From Lepraria neglecta (Eukaryota; Ascomycota; Lecanoromycetes; Lecanorales; Stereocaulaceae), in contig CM065647.1 of the NCBI GenBank assembly GCA_033220425.1, positions 3,968,001 to 4,032,000 of the forward strand: a stretch of 64,000 bases of DNA, in the 5' to 3' direction. The notes beneath the pieces are model-generated. The model saw nothing but the letters and a program-made list of their open reading frames with translations. It was not told the DNA's origin and did not search any database. The number at the start of each line of letters is the position of its first letter. Position 1 is the stretch's first letter. Shown here one piece after another: positions 12,135 to 20,779 of the stretch. A program made the translations under genes and the position numbers.

Positions 12135-12647
12135 CTAGTACGAGTCTGGGTAAGCAATGGCATCTTCGGAAGCGTCCCGCTTGTATGAGTCTGGGTATGC
12201 AATGGCATTATCCTCCTCCTTTGCCTCTCGTTTGTATGAATCGGGATATGCAATGGCGTCCTCAGACGCATCTCGTTTATATGAATCCGGGTACGCGATT
12301 GTATCCTCCTTAGCGTCTCGTTTGTACGAGTCTGGATACGCAATGGCATCTTCAGTCGCAGCAGCATCGCGCTTATATGAATCTGGGTACGCAATAGCGT
12401 CCTCCGCAGCATCTCTTTTGTAGGAGGGAGGATACGCAATAGTACTCTCGGTGGCACTCCGTTTGTAGGTGCTAGGATAGGAAATCACTTCTTCAGCTGC
12501 GTTCCATTTGGAGACTGCCAATGATTTAAGGTCTATCAATACTGTCAGTCAGGAATGATCTTGCTGAACAACCGCAAAGAACTTACCCAAAGGCGCAGCC
12601 AAGGCTCCCGCGCAGAGCGTGGCCGTAAGGAACACGGAGGAGTGCAT
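12135..12647 (-). CDS. Dikaritin-type RiPP precursor with eight Kex2-flanked core repeats
   Basis: Exons 12587-12647 and 12135-12532 (54-nt GTAAGT...ATAG intron) give 152 residues. The first exon encodes a signal peptide starting MHSSVFLT and ending ALAAP near residue 19. Residues 34-152 are eight units of 12-18 residues, each ending in a core and, except for the last, Lys-Arg. Cores 3-8 all read I-A-Y-P-D-S-Y; core 2 reads IAYPPSY and core 1 ISYPSTY. Spacers are acidic and usually begin D-A or E-A. This layout (signal peptide, acidic spacers, KR sites, short Tyr-containing core) is that of the ustiloxin and asperipin precursors. Two UstYa genes adjoin it, one divergent. The mature product is predicted to be a Tyr-containing cyclic peptide. 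The final copy runs directly into the stop codon without KR. The cleavage ends of the core are not known. Confidence 0.9.
12138..12494 (-). repeat. Coding tandem repeat of the precursor core (eight units of 36-54 nt)
   Basis: Units encode spacer, (V/I/T/A)-I-(A/S)-Y-P-x-(S/T)-Y and Lys-Arg. Codons differ between copies at many third positions (Tyr TAC or TAT; Pro CCA, CCC or CCG; Asp GAC or GAT; Ser TCA or TCG) while the core peptide stays fixed in copies 3-8. Confidence 0.9.
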
Positions 12648-13606
12648 GATTGACGAGTGCTGGTATCTTGGAGTTTCGCTCTCGGTCCAGTGGTCCTCGG
12701 GAATCGTGGTGGTGTTTTGGGTTTCCTATCGTCAGATTGATTTGTGTCTTGCCTATATGAAATAAACAACAGATAGCTGGATAAAGGGTTCAGTAGCCAG
12801 GCAACAGGGATCCAGGACCATGCGTCATTAAGGTGGTGATCCTCGGGTTGTTATTGTCAACAACCCATTTTCAAGACTCAGGCAGAGAATGCCCAGTCGT
12901 GCTGAAGAGGCTGTGTGGTGATTGCAGTACCCAAGGTGACCTTCCCCGATTTGTGTTCAATTACCGAACACGGGCGCTCTCGCGATGCACAAGGTCGATT
13001 TGCGATTGCCGCTCGCGCATGCGAGCCTACGCACACCGTTCTTCAGGTCTCACTTTTGTCATAGTAATTAAAGGAGAACGCCACATTGGAGTATTTATTG
13101 CTTGAGGGATTCTGTGGGCTTCGAGCTGAATTTGAGTTTTTAATTTGTGAGCTAGATGTTGCTTTGATAGGTCAAACACAGCTCATAGAAACAATGCCAG
13201 TGACACCGTGCGTAGACTAGGCGACCACAAAAGGCGAAAGTCGAGCGCTAGTGTTCAAACTTCAATGCCCAAGTCAACACGCATATCGAGTGTCGCATAT
13301 TCGGAGATAAAAAACTGCAGTCTGGGACCGCGGCGCAGGATCTTCTTTCCATACTAACCAATCAGGAGGCTCGCAACGAGGTGGATAATTTGCCGACGCA
13401 CGATTAACAAAACTTGCATACGACATGCATAATGTCTTTTATCTCCACAGAGTGAAAGTGCCTGTGGGAGATTGGAAGCTAATTGCAGCTGGGGGAATCA
13501 AGTTCGGCCTGCATTCGCGCTTCCGGATCCAACCCACGAGGCGAACTACTGACCCGGGAATCTTCTCAATGAGCATTGTTTATGGCAGAGGCCAAGTCTG
13601 GATAGG
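12648..13606. promoter_or_regulatory. Divergent promoter region between precursor and UstYa-1
   Basis: A gene-free 959-bp gap between the divergently transcribed precursor (minus) and first UstYa gene (plus). A TATA-like stretch sits at 12751-12760, about 105 bp before the precursor ATG on the minus strand. A CCGCGG palindrome lies at about 13328-13333. No regulator-binding site can be assigned. The shared gap suggests co-regulation of the two genes (inference). Confidence 0.45.
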
Positions 13607-14549
13607 ATGGTCCAAGAGCAAGAGGAGGAGCCTTTCCTCCCTTTAAAAGAATATGCTCAAGAGCCCAATACCGCACATCCATCCGTCGACTCGGTAAAGG
13701 GGCTTTCAAGATGGTGGGCGTGGAGATCACAGATCTTCATCCATGGCGCTCTCATAGCTCTCTACACAGTTCTCAGTGTCGCAGCTATTCGTACCCATAG
13801 CAACAGGCCCTTGGCCCCGAGGCGTAGGCTGCTCAATGACTCTTAGATAGATGACCCGTTTCTGACCTCGGTGATGTAGCTGCGATCGACAATTTGGACT
13901 CCAAATATACAAGGACCATCTTCCACAACCTCACTGGCAATCCGTACGCCGGACCACCATCCCCGGAAATCGACGCTGCATGGAGCGATCTTCTTGCACC
14001 AATGCACATTCGGGTCACGAAAGCGGAGCTCCAGCGCGACAATCAAGATTCGGTGCCGTTGACTGAGGGCGGTGGATATTTGGGCTGGATGGGAGTGTTC
14101 CACGAGCTCCATTGCGTTGTACGTGCTTACTGCAAGATATTTTCATAGTGATAGCCAGAGATTGTGTTGACATTGTATCCTCAGAACATGCTGCGGAAGT
14201 GGAATTATCGAGAATACTACCACAGTGATCTCAGCCCAGAGGAGGAGAAGCACTTGGGATCCCATATTGGTGAGTAGACTCTTTTTAGCCATCATAGAGC
14301 TTCCTGGTTTGCTTAATGGTAATCCCAGATCACTGCTTCGAGATGTTACGCCAGTCTGCCGTCTGCCACGCGGACGCCTCGTTGACCACCTTCAAGTGGC
14401 ATCCTGCAAAGACAAGGCCAATGTTCAACGCCAGCGAGTCCGTCCATAGTTGTGTAGACTGGGACATTCTCATGACATCTGTAGCTGATCGCGTTGTCCA
14501 AGAAGAGGAGATATCACGCTTAGATAATCCATTGATGAACGGAAAGTGA
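13607..14549 (+). CDS. UstYa/DUF3328-family oxidase-like protein (UstYa-1)
   Basis: Four exons: 13607-13823, 13880-14118, 14185-14269 and 14329-14549, giving 253 residues. A cytosolic N-terminus of about 45 residues is followed by one membrane anchor (residues 47-66) and a lumenal domain. That domain shows NPYAGPPSPEIDAAW and then both diagnostic HxxHC motifs: HELHC at residues 147-151 and HIDHC at 179-183, followed by FEMLRQ and VCHAD. The first join uses a weak GTAGGC donor, but it restores the frame and the family pattern. UstYa proteins oxidatively cyclise dikaritin precursors in the secretory pathway, probably using metal bound by these His/Cys residues. The gene is divergent from the precursor and convergent with UstYa-2. 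Confidence 0.88.
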
Positions 14550-14617
14550 AGGTTCTTCAAAAGATCCAAGAATGGCCAGTCTCGTTGATAGCCTGCGACT
14601 TAGGCACTTGTAAATGA

Positions 14618-15458
14618 TCATCGTTGATTTGTACCGCGATGCATGTGATGCTCATGGCGCGATGTGGCGTTCTCTGGCCGTGGATCCTGCTTGTATGCTT
14701 GCCACTTCGTAGTCCATTCAATCAGCTCGTTCCAATTTCGACATTTATGATCCGTGCCAAAACCAGTCACGCCACCGATCTCTTTGTCTTTCACCTCGAC
14801 GGTAGTGTCTGGTTGACACATCAGACTGTGCCGTAGCAAGTCTATGCAGTGTCGAATGTGCGGTGGGGAGGACATGAAAGGGAAATCCTCCTCTTCAACT
14901 TTTCGTCCTTCGACCGCAGCTGCGTAGACCTCCCAGTAGCCTTGACGAATACTGTCCTGCACGAAAGAGACGAGTCAGCGAGCAGATGACAGCGTAGAGA
15001 TGTACGTACCAGACAGTGAAGCTGATGGAAGACTGAGAATGCCGAGCGTTCAGGAGCCAAGGTAGGGTGCTTGAAGAAGCCACCTTGCTCAGGGAAGAGT
15101 CCGGCCCAAGCAGCATCGCTCATGTTGGAAGGTACGGAGCCGAAGGTTCTGTCATAGCGAAATACTTCGGATGTTGTGCTTACTGTCGAAACTAGTCAAC
15201 CTTCTCGTCACCATGGAACGTGCAGCTTGGGGTTTACCCACGCGGTATAGTGAGGAGAGATCGATCTATCACAGACAGCCTACCAGCAACAAAACTTGCA
15301 ACCACACCAAGTAGAGCCAAGAGCACGGCAATGACTGTGCGTGGAGGAATGTTGGAGAATAACGCCCTGCTGCTCGCCCTTGTTCTGCCATTCTCGAGTG
15401 ATGAGTAACGATAGCTTTCTTTAGAAAACAGTTTGAGCATGCTTGAATTCCAGAGCAA
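14618..15458 (-). CDS. UstYa/DUF3328-family oxidase-like protein (UstYa-2)
   Basis: Three exons: 15242-15458, 15010-15182 and 14618-14956, giving 242 residues (236 if the ATG at 15440 is used). A basic cytosolic N-terminus precedes a single membrane helix (about residues 39-60), then the lumenal domain with SAFSVFHQLHCL (HQLHC, residues 125-129) and PPHIRHCIDLLR (HIRHC, 163-167), followed by LMCQPD. Both HxxHC motifs are intact. The protein is clearly diverged from UstYa-1: only motif positions match. UstYb-like partners are common in dikaritin clusters and may act on a different bond or as a pair. The exon 1/2 join has two phase-compatible acceptors (15183 chosen). Only 68 bp separate its stop codon from that of UstYa-1. 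Confidence 0.86.
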
Positions 15459-15907
15459 TCTCTGGCGGAAGTCGATCAGCGAATTACAACACTCAGTGAA
15501 CGCGATCTCCTCGAGATACTGTCAAACAAAATCTTTAAACATTCTTGCACTTATTTTGGCTCGTAGCTAAAGTGAACGCAGGAAGATCCATGCATGAGGT
15601 GCATCCGTTAGCGCTCAGGCTAAGGTAAAATTACGTTATGTCCTGGATGCGCAATACACTGCTAGAATCAGCCTATCGGACATGGAAAACTTGCTTTCGG
15701 AGAAATGGGCTCCCTTAATGAGGCAGAAGTAGATCGTCCAAATTGGTTAGTGAGGTGAGTATTGGCACACCGCTTTGTCGGAACTCTCCTTTGCAATACA
15801 CCCTCATCATTCCTGTTATTTGATTTCTTAGCGTTGCACAGCAAGCTCTGTCCAGATACTGTTCTTTCGAGTCTTTCTCAATCCAAGTCTAATCTGACAT
15901 AGCGAAA
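15459..15907. promoter_or_regulatory. Divergent promoter region between UstYa-2 and the large O-methyltransferase
   Basis: A 449-bp gene-free gap with divergent genes on either side. No named element is recognisable. The arrangement again suggests paired expression of cluster genes. Confidence 0.4.
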
Positions 15908-17434
15908 ATGGCTGCAAGTCGTATGGCCGAGCTTGCTCTGCTCATTGCAACTAATACAGCCAACATCGATACCTATCTTGCATCAAAGGGACTTCCAACA
16001 CCTTCCTTTGATGCAAGTCAACCAGCTCACTTACTGAATGATAATAAACTTGCGGCGGCTCGCCGAGCAGTCCTCGAAGCAACCGACGAGCTTCATGCTC
16101 TCATGCTCGGGCCAATTGGAATATTGACATCTCCTTCCGTACGTGCATCCCGTCTGCATCTGCTGGAACTCGGAGCTAAGACTGATAGAAACAAATGGAG
16201 ACAGCACAATTTCATGATCAGCCTTCAAGCCATCTGTCGATTTGGTCTCGCCACTGGTTTCCCTACTGGCAAGGATCAAGCGACATTTGGAGAAATCGCT
16301 TCCTCGTCAGGTGTCTGTGAGTCTCAACTGCGTAGGATTTTGCGGCATGCTATGACATTTCGAATTTTCTGCGAACCTCGCAAAGGCGTTGTCGCACATA
16401 CCGCTGCCTCAAAAGTGCTAGCTGAGAACACTCTGATGCGTGAGTGGATCGGAATGGTATCTGACGAGATGTGGCCAGCCGCCTCCAGAGTAAGTCCTCT
16501 CTGCAGAATTTTGAATCGAAACAAGAGGCTAAGGATCCTGCCAACATAGACAGTCGAAGCTTTGGCCAGATGGCCTGGTTCAGAAGAGCCAAATCAGTCG
16601 GCAAGGAATCTCTCGGTCTGAGCTGCAACTCAGAGGTACTAAGATTCACCAGGGTTTCAATATCGCCCATGACACAGACAAGACCGTATTTGATGAACTT
16701 GCCAAGCATCCAGAGCGAGAAAAACGCTATGCAGCAGCTATGACCTGGTTTAGTACGGGACCAGGACTTGAACCCACCCATGTTGTTGGCGGCTTTGCCT
16801 GGGACAGCATTGGCAAAGGCACCATTGTAGATATCGGTGGTTCTCACGGCTCCGTTAGTATTGCACTCGCGCAGAGCTTCCCATCTGTCCATTGTATAGT
16901 CCAGGACCAGGCCGACGTCGTCAAAGTTGCACAGACAAACCTGTCTCTCGATCTAGCAACCCGAGTGGCCTTCATGGAGCATGACTTTTTCACAGAACAG
17001 CCCGTTAAAGGAGCAGATGTCTATCTCTTGCGCTGGATCTTGCATGATTGGTCCGACGCTTATGCCATCCGGATACTCAGAGCTTTGATTCCTGCACTGA
17101 AACAGGGGTCCAAGATCGTCGTCTGCGAGCATATATTGCCGGAGCCAGGGACGGTTTCAACATACCAAGAGAGAGCTTCACGGTAAGTAACAATCCCCTG
17201 GAGCAGCTGAGATCGGCCCACTGATCGGAACATTGCTCAAGATCATTTGACCTGGCAATGCTAGAATTCCACAACGCGAAGGAGCGCGACATTGACGACT
17301 GGACCAATCTGTTTGGAACAGCGGATCCGATGTTCAGGTTTCTAGGGTTTAAGCAGCCTCCAGGATCTAGGCTGGCAATCATAGAAGTCGATTGGCTGGG
17401 TGGCAATGCAAAAGTCAATAGTACATGCAACTAA
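15908..17434 (+). CDS. Fungal COMT-like SAM-dependent O-methyltransferase
   Basis: Five exons: 15908-16138, 16205-16489, 16550-16600, 16653-17182 and 17242-17434, giving 429 residues. An N-terminal dimerisation/winged-helix part is followed by TVEALARWPGSEEPNQS|GF, IVDIGGSHGSVSIAL (SAM motif I, residues 247-261), LLRWILHDWSD with the usual catalytic His320, and VCEHILPEPG. This is the family-2 O-methyltransferase pattern common in fungal metabolite clusters (phenol hydroxyl acceptor). Intron 3 (16601-16652) begins GC rather than GT; the only nearby GT would leave a 37-nt intron and break the PNQ-x-GF motif. It is divergent from UstYa-2 and upstream of the P450. A peptide tyrosine is a plausible acceptor (inference). 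Confidence 0.85.
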
Positions 17435-17906
17435 GGGTCAATTAGGAGCGAAAAGGAATGAGTTGGAATATGGGGAGACGCGTCTTGTTCCTGCTTCAGA
17501 TCACGCAGCAGGCTGGCTGAATACGTAGTAGTGGCCAGAGCATGCGGAAGAAGCCGTTGCCGAATGCATGCAGTCAGCACGACAGCGTTGGGGTGTATGG
17601 CAGGCACGTTGGAGAATGGAGATAGTTTTAGAAATTTGTTATTAGAGCTAGCGGCGAGACTAGACTTTAAACGGATAGTGCTGAGTCGCTTTAGCGGTGG
17701 CTCGCGCATATTTCCTTTCACCTCTGCGCTCCTGAGGCAAAGCGTTGTAGACTAGTGATCATCCAATCGCCGAGGTGCGCATAGCGGTCCCAGATTGCAC
17801 GTCACCGGCGGCGGAGCCCATCTCAGGGTCTGTCTATTTTGCTAACTTATCTATCGCCGAAGCAGTTCTATATGCTCTTTATGCTGCCTTCTAGGCTTTT
17901 CTCAAT
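17435..17906. other. Intergenic stretch
   Basis: Spacer between the O-methyltransferase and the P450, both on the plus strand. It holds the P450 promoter by position; no motif can be named. Confidence 0.4.
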
Positions 17907-19427
17907 ATGGCTGTCTCGAGTATCTTCATGGTTGCAATCTCCATTCTTTTCATCTTCCATGGCATCCCCATCGTTCAGCGGTTCCTATCGCGCCGCAAAG
18001 CCAGCCGCAGCCATGGGTGTTTGCCACCCCCCTCAATACCCCAGCGAGATCCCATATTCGGCCTTGACGTGATTTTACAACTTTTCAAGGCTGTACAAAA
18101 AGGTCAACGCAACATGTCAATGAGGCAATTATTTAAGGTATACGGCCACACCTTCCAGTCCAAGTCTTGGACTTCAGCCACAATATACACGATAGAGCCC
18201 AGAAATCTGCAAGCAATATTCGCTACAGATTTTACAAGCTGGGGTGTCCAGCCTATGCGCCTTTTCGCTTTCAAGCCATTTGTGGGCAAGGGCATTATGT
18301 GTGCTGATGGGACGTTTTGGGAGCAATCAAGAGCTTTGATCAAACCTACTTTTGCAAGAGCGCAGATTGCGGACCTTCATCTTGCTGCATATGCGGTTCA
18401 CGTGGAGAAGCTGTTTGATTTATTGCCTAGAGATGGCGCTACGGTCGATCTCCAGCCTCTGTTTTCTCGTCTGGCTCTTGACTCTTCAACCGAGTTCCTA
18501 TTTGGCGAATCTGTTGGCTCTCTGTCGCCAAACACAATATCCCTTGACGCTAAGTCTTTCCTTAAAGCCTACGACTATGGACAAATGGTCGTCGGCAGGA
18601 GACTCCACCTTCCGCAATGGAACTTCCTCACGCGTGACAAGAAATTCTGGGACTCCTGCAGAATTGCTCGTGAATTCGTGGACAGCTATATCGAAAAAGG
18701 TCAACACATTGTTGATCAGGCCAAAAAGGGCAATGAAGCGCCAAAACGATACATCTTAGCTCACGAATTGATCAAAGAGACCGGAGACCCAGACAATATT
18801 CGGAATCAATTACTCAATATATTCCTTCCCGCCCACGAAGCAGTGGGCGCAGCTCTAACCAACGTCTTTTTCAACCTCGCCCGTAGTCCTAACGTCTATA
18901 CGAAACTCCACCAAGAGATCGTAGCTGCAGCAAATGACCAAGCACCCTGGACATTCGAGCGCCTTAAGAGCCTCAGATATCTCCAATACGTCATCAATGA
19001 GACGTTCCGCCTCAACCCAGCTATCGGAACAGATACCCGCATGGCACTGCAGGATACCATCCTCCCCACAGGCGGTGGTCCGTCCGGCACATCTCCCATC
19101 TTCGTAAAGAGACGCGATATCGTGACAATGAGTTTCTACGCCTTGCATAGGCGTCAAGACCTATTCGGCGACGACGCGAACGTCTTTCGACCTGAGAGAT
19201 GGGAGACGCTGCGGCCTGTACATTGGAGCTACCTCACTTTTGGCGGTGGACCAAGGGTCTGTCCAGGTCAGCAGTTGGCGCTGACGGAGGTGGGGTATAC
19301 GATTGTGAAGATCATGGAGACGTTTAAGGGGATTGAGAATCGTGATCCGGTAAAGGGGTTCATTGAAGTTTACAAGATCACTACTACGAGTCAAAATGGG
19401 GCGAAAGTCGCGCTTTTGCCAGCCTAG
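17907..19427 (+). CDS. Cytochrome P450, CYP52/CYP539-like, altered I-helix
   Basis: A single exon of 506 residues, complete. An N-terminal membrane anchor (residues 2-20) precedes the proline-rich hinge LPPPSIPQRDP. Helix C has WEQSR, the K-helix ExxR is ETFR, the PERF-type motif is FRPERW, and the haem loop is FGGGPRVCPGQ with Cys452. Overall it resembles the alkane/fatty-acid hydroxylase clan. The I-helix, normally (A/G)GxDTT, reads PAHEAVGA: the acid is Glu and both threonines are replaced (Ala, Val). That threonine normally helps protonate the oxygen intermediate, so the chemistry may be unusual or the enzyme weak. It is intronless among intron-rich neighbours. It is the right-hand member of the cluster by position. 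Confidence 0.85.
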   Translation: MAVSSIFMVAISILFIFHGIPIVQRFLSRRKASRSHGCLPPPSIPQRDPIFGLDVILQLFKAVQKGQRNMSMRQLFKVYGHTFQSKSWTSATIYTIEPRNLQAIFATDFTSWGVQPMRLFAFKPFVGKGIMCADGTFWEQSRALIKPTFARAQIADLHLAAYAVHVEKLFDLLPRDGATVDLQPLFSRLALDSSTEFLFGESVGSLSPNTISLDAKSFLKAYDYGQMVVGRRLHLPQWNFLTRDKKFWDSCRIAREFVDSYIEKGQHIVDQAKKGNEAPKRYILAHELIKETGDPDNIRNQLLNIFLPAHEAVGAALTNVFFNLARSPNVYTKLHQEIVAAANDQAPWTFERLKSLRYLQYVINETFRLNPAIGTDTRMALQDTILPTGGGPSGTSPIFVKRRDIVTMSFYALHRRQDLFGDDANVFRPERWETLRPVHWSYLTFGGGPRVCPGQQLALTEVGYTIVKIMETFKGIENRDPVKGFIEVYKITTTSQNGAKVALLPA

Positions 19428-20779
19428 AAATTTTATCCCTACTCACTCAATCAAACCATTGACTCGTCTCGTTTCTCCTGAAATCCTTGAAATTCCATGT
19501 CTGGATGTTTGAAACGATCAAAAAGTCTTCCTGTCATTCTCCCCAATGCTGCAATTCCTCGACACTATTCGCATCCCAAATCAGTCTCATACCCCAATGC
19601 CCAAAAGTAGAGGAGCAAAGACTAATCTGAAGTATCGGCGACTGGACCATGCCCTCGCCCTGAATCTTGTCCCCTGGACCCAACATCGCTTGCTTTGGCA
19701 GCTATTGGATCGTTGGTCGTCGCGACTGTGTCAAGCTTGGTGCCTTTTGGTAGGATATGGTTTGGGTTCATTGTAGCGATGGCCGCGAGGACTGTCATGG
19801 AGACGTGGTAGTCCGGAAAGGTGTTCATGTTGTTAGCAAAATTGATGAAAAGTTAGAAATTTTTGATCTTGTGTTTGTGCCTTACAACGTATGGGTAGTG
19901 TGTTGGTATGTACCTTAGAGGTGGTGGTTACAGCAACATGGTAGTCTATGAATACTTGTCTAGTTCTCGAATGTTCTGATGTCCAGAGAGATAGAAGAGG
20001 CTTTGGTCCGCTTTATACCCATTTGACTTGCCAGAATACCTTACCTTGGCAGCTGTGGCCGTTGTCTTGGCTGCTATTGATTGCATCGCCTGATTTGAAA
20101 GGTGGAGAACGTAGCCAGAATAGCCTCCTCGAGGACAGCTTCATGGAGGCGCAGAGATCGACTCATCGAGACCCACGTTTATGAAATGGTTTCAATACAA
20201 TATCGGCCTGACCACGGGCTCTCCATGATGTCTCGTGTTTCATAGGCCTATGCTTTGCTGCAGGTTCAGATGGCACATCGCTTTGTCAACCAACAGCCAA
20301 TCAAATCGAAGTATCAGATGAGGCTCTGCCGCACTGAACATCGTCTCTAGAAGATCCTTATGGCTTGAATGTAGGATCAGCAACGTAGCATCCATGCCGA
20401 GATTTCCGTAATCAGGCTGTACGGCTCCATAATCCGGGGTGCTGCTATGCACATTCTGTCAGCGTTGCAAACGCACATTGCTCGTGTCGAGAGCCTTGAT
20501 CGTCGACACCTGTCACAGGATGATCTTGCCGATAAGCATAACGTATTTCCTGCATGATTTATCACATCAAGTAGGAATCTCGACTTTTCCAGCCTCATGG
20601 ACAATCAAGAGATATGATTAGAAAGCTCCCTCATCAACAGGCTTATCCTTATGGCCTTTCAAATGATCCGATATGTTAGTGGCCAGCTATATGGTGATTC
20701 GAAATTCAAATAGGCTACTGAGACCTCACTCGCTACTCTCGTCACTGTCAACCATTAAAGCAGCACACTTCTACAAGCT
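19428..20779. other. 1.35-kb stretch without a supportable gene
   Basis: Several short frames exist on both strands (for example 19622-19828 minus and 20240-20452 minus), but none shows a family motif or good intron joins. It probably marks the right border of the peptide cluster. Confidence 0.4.

Noticed and set aside
12122-12457. Repetitive frames on both strands over the precursor (Arg/Thr-rich minus frame and Ser/Tyr-rich plus frame)
   Set aside because: These are shadows of the core repeat in other frames; only one frame has a signal peptide, splice sites and KR spacing.
12135-12647. Alpha-type mating pheromone precursor
   Set aside because: The signal peptide, KR sites and x-Ala spacers fit, but the core has no Trp/Cys/Gly pattern of ascomycete alpha pheromones, and two UstYa genes plus tailoring enzymes adjoin it.
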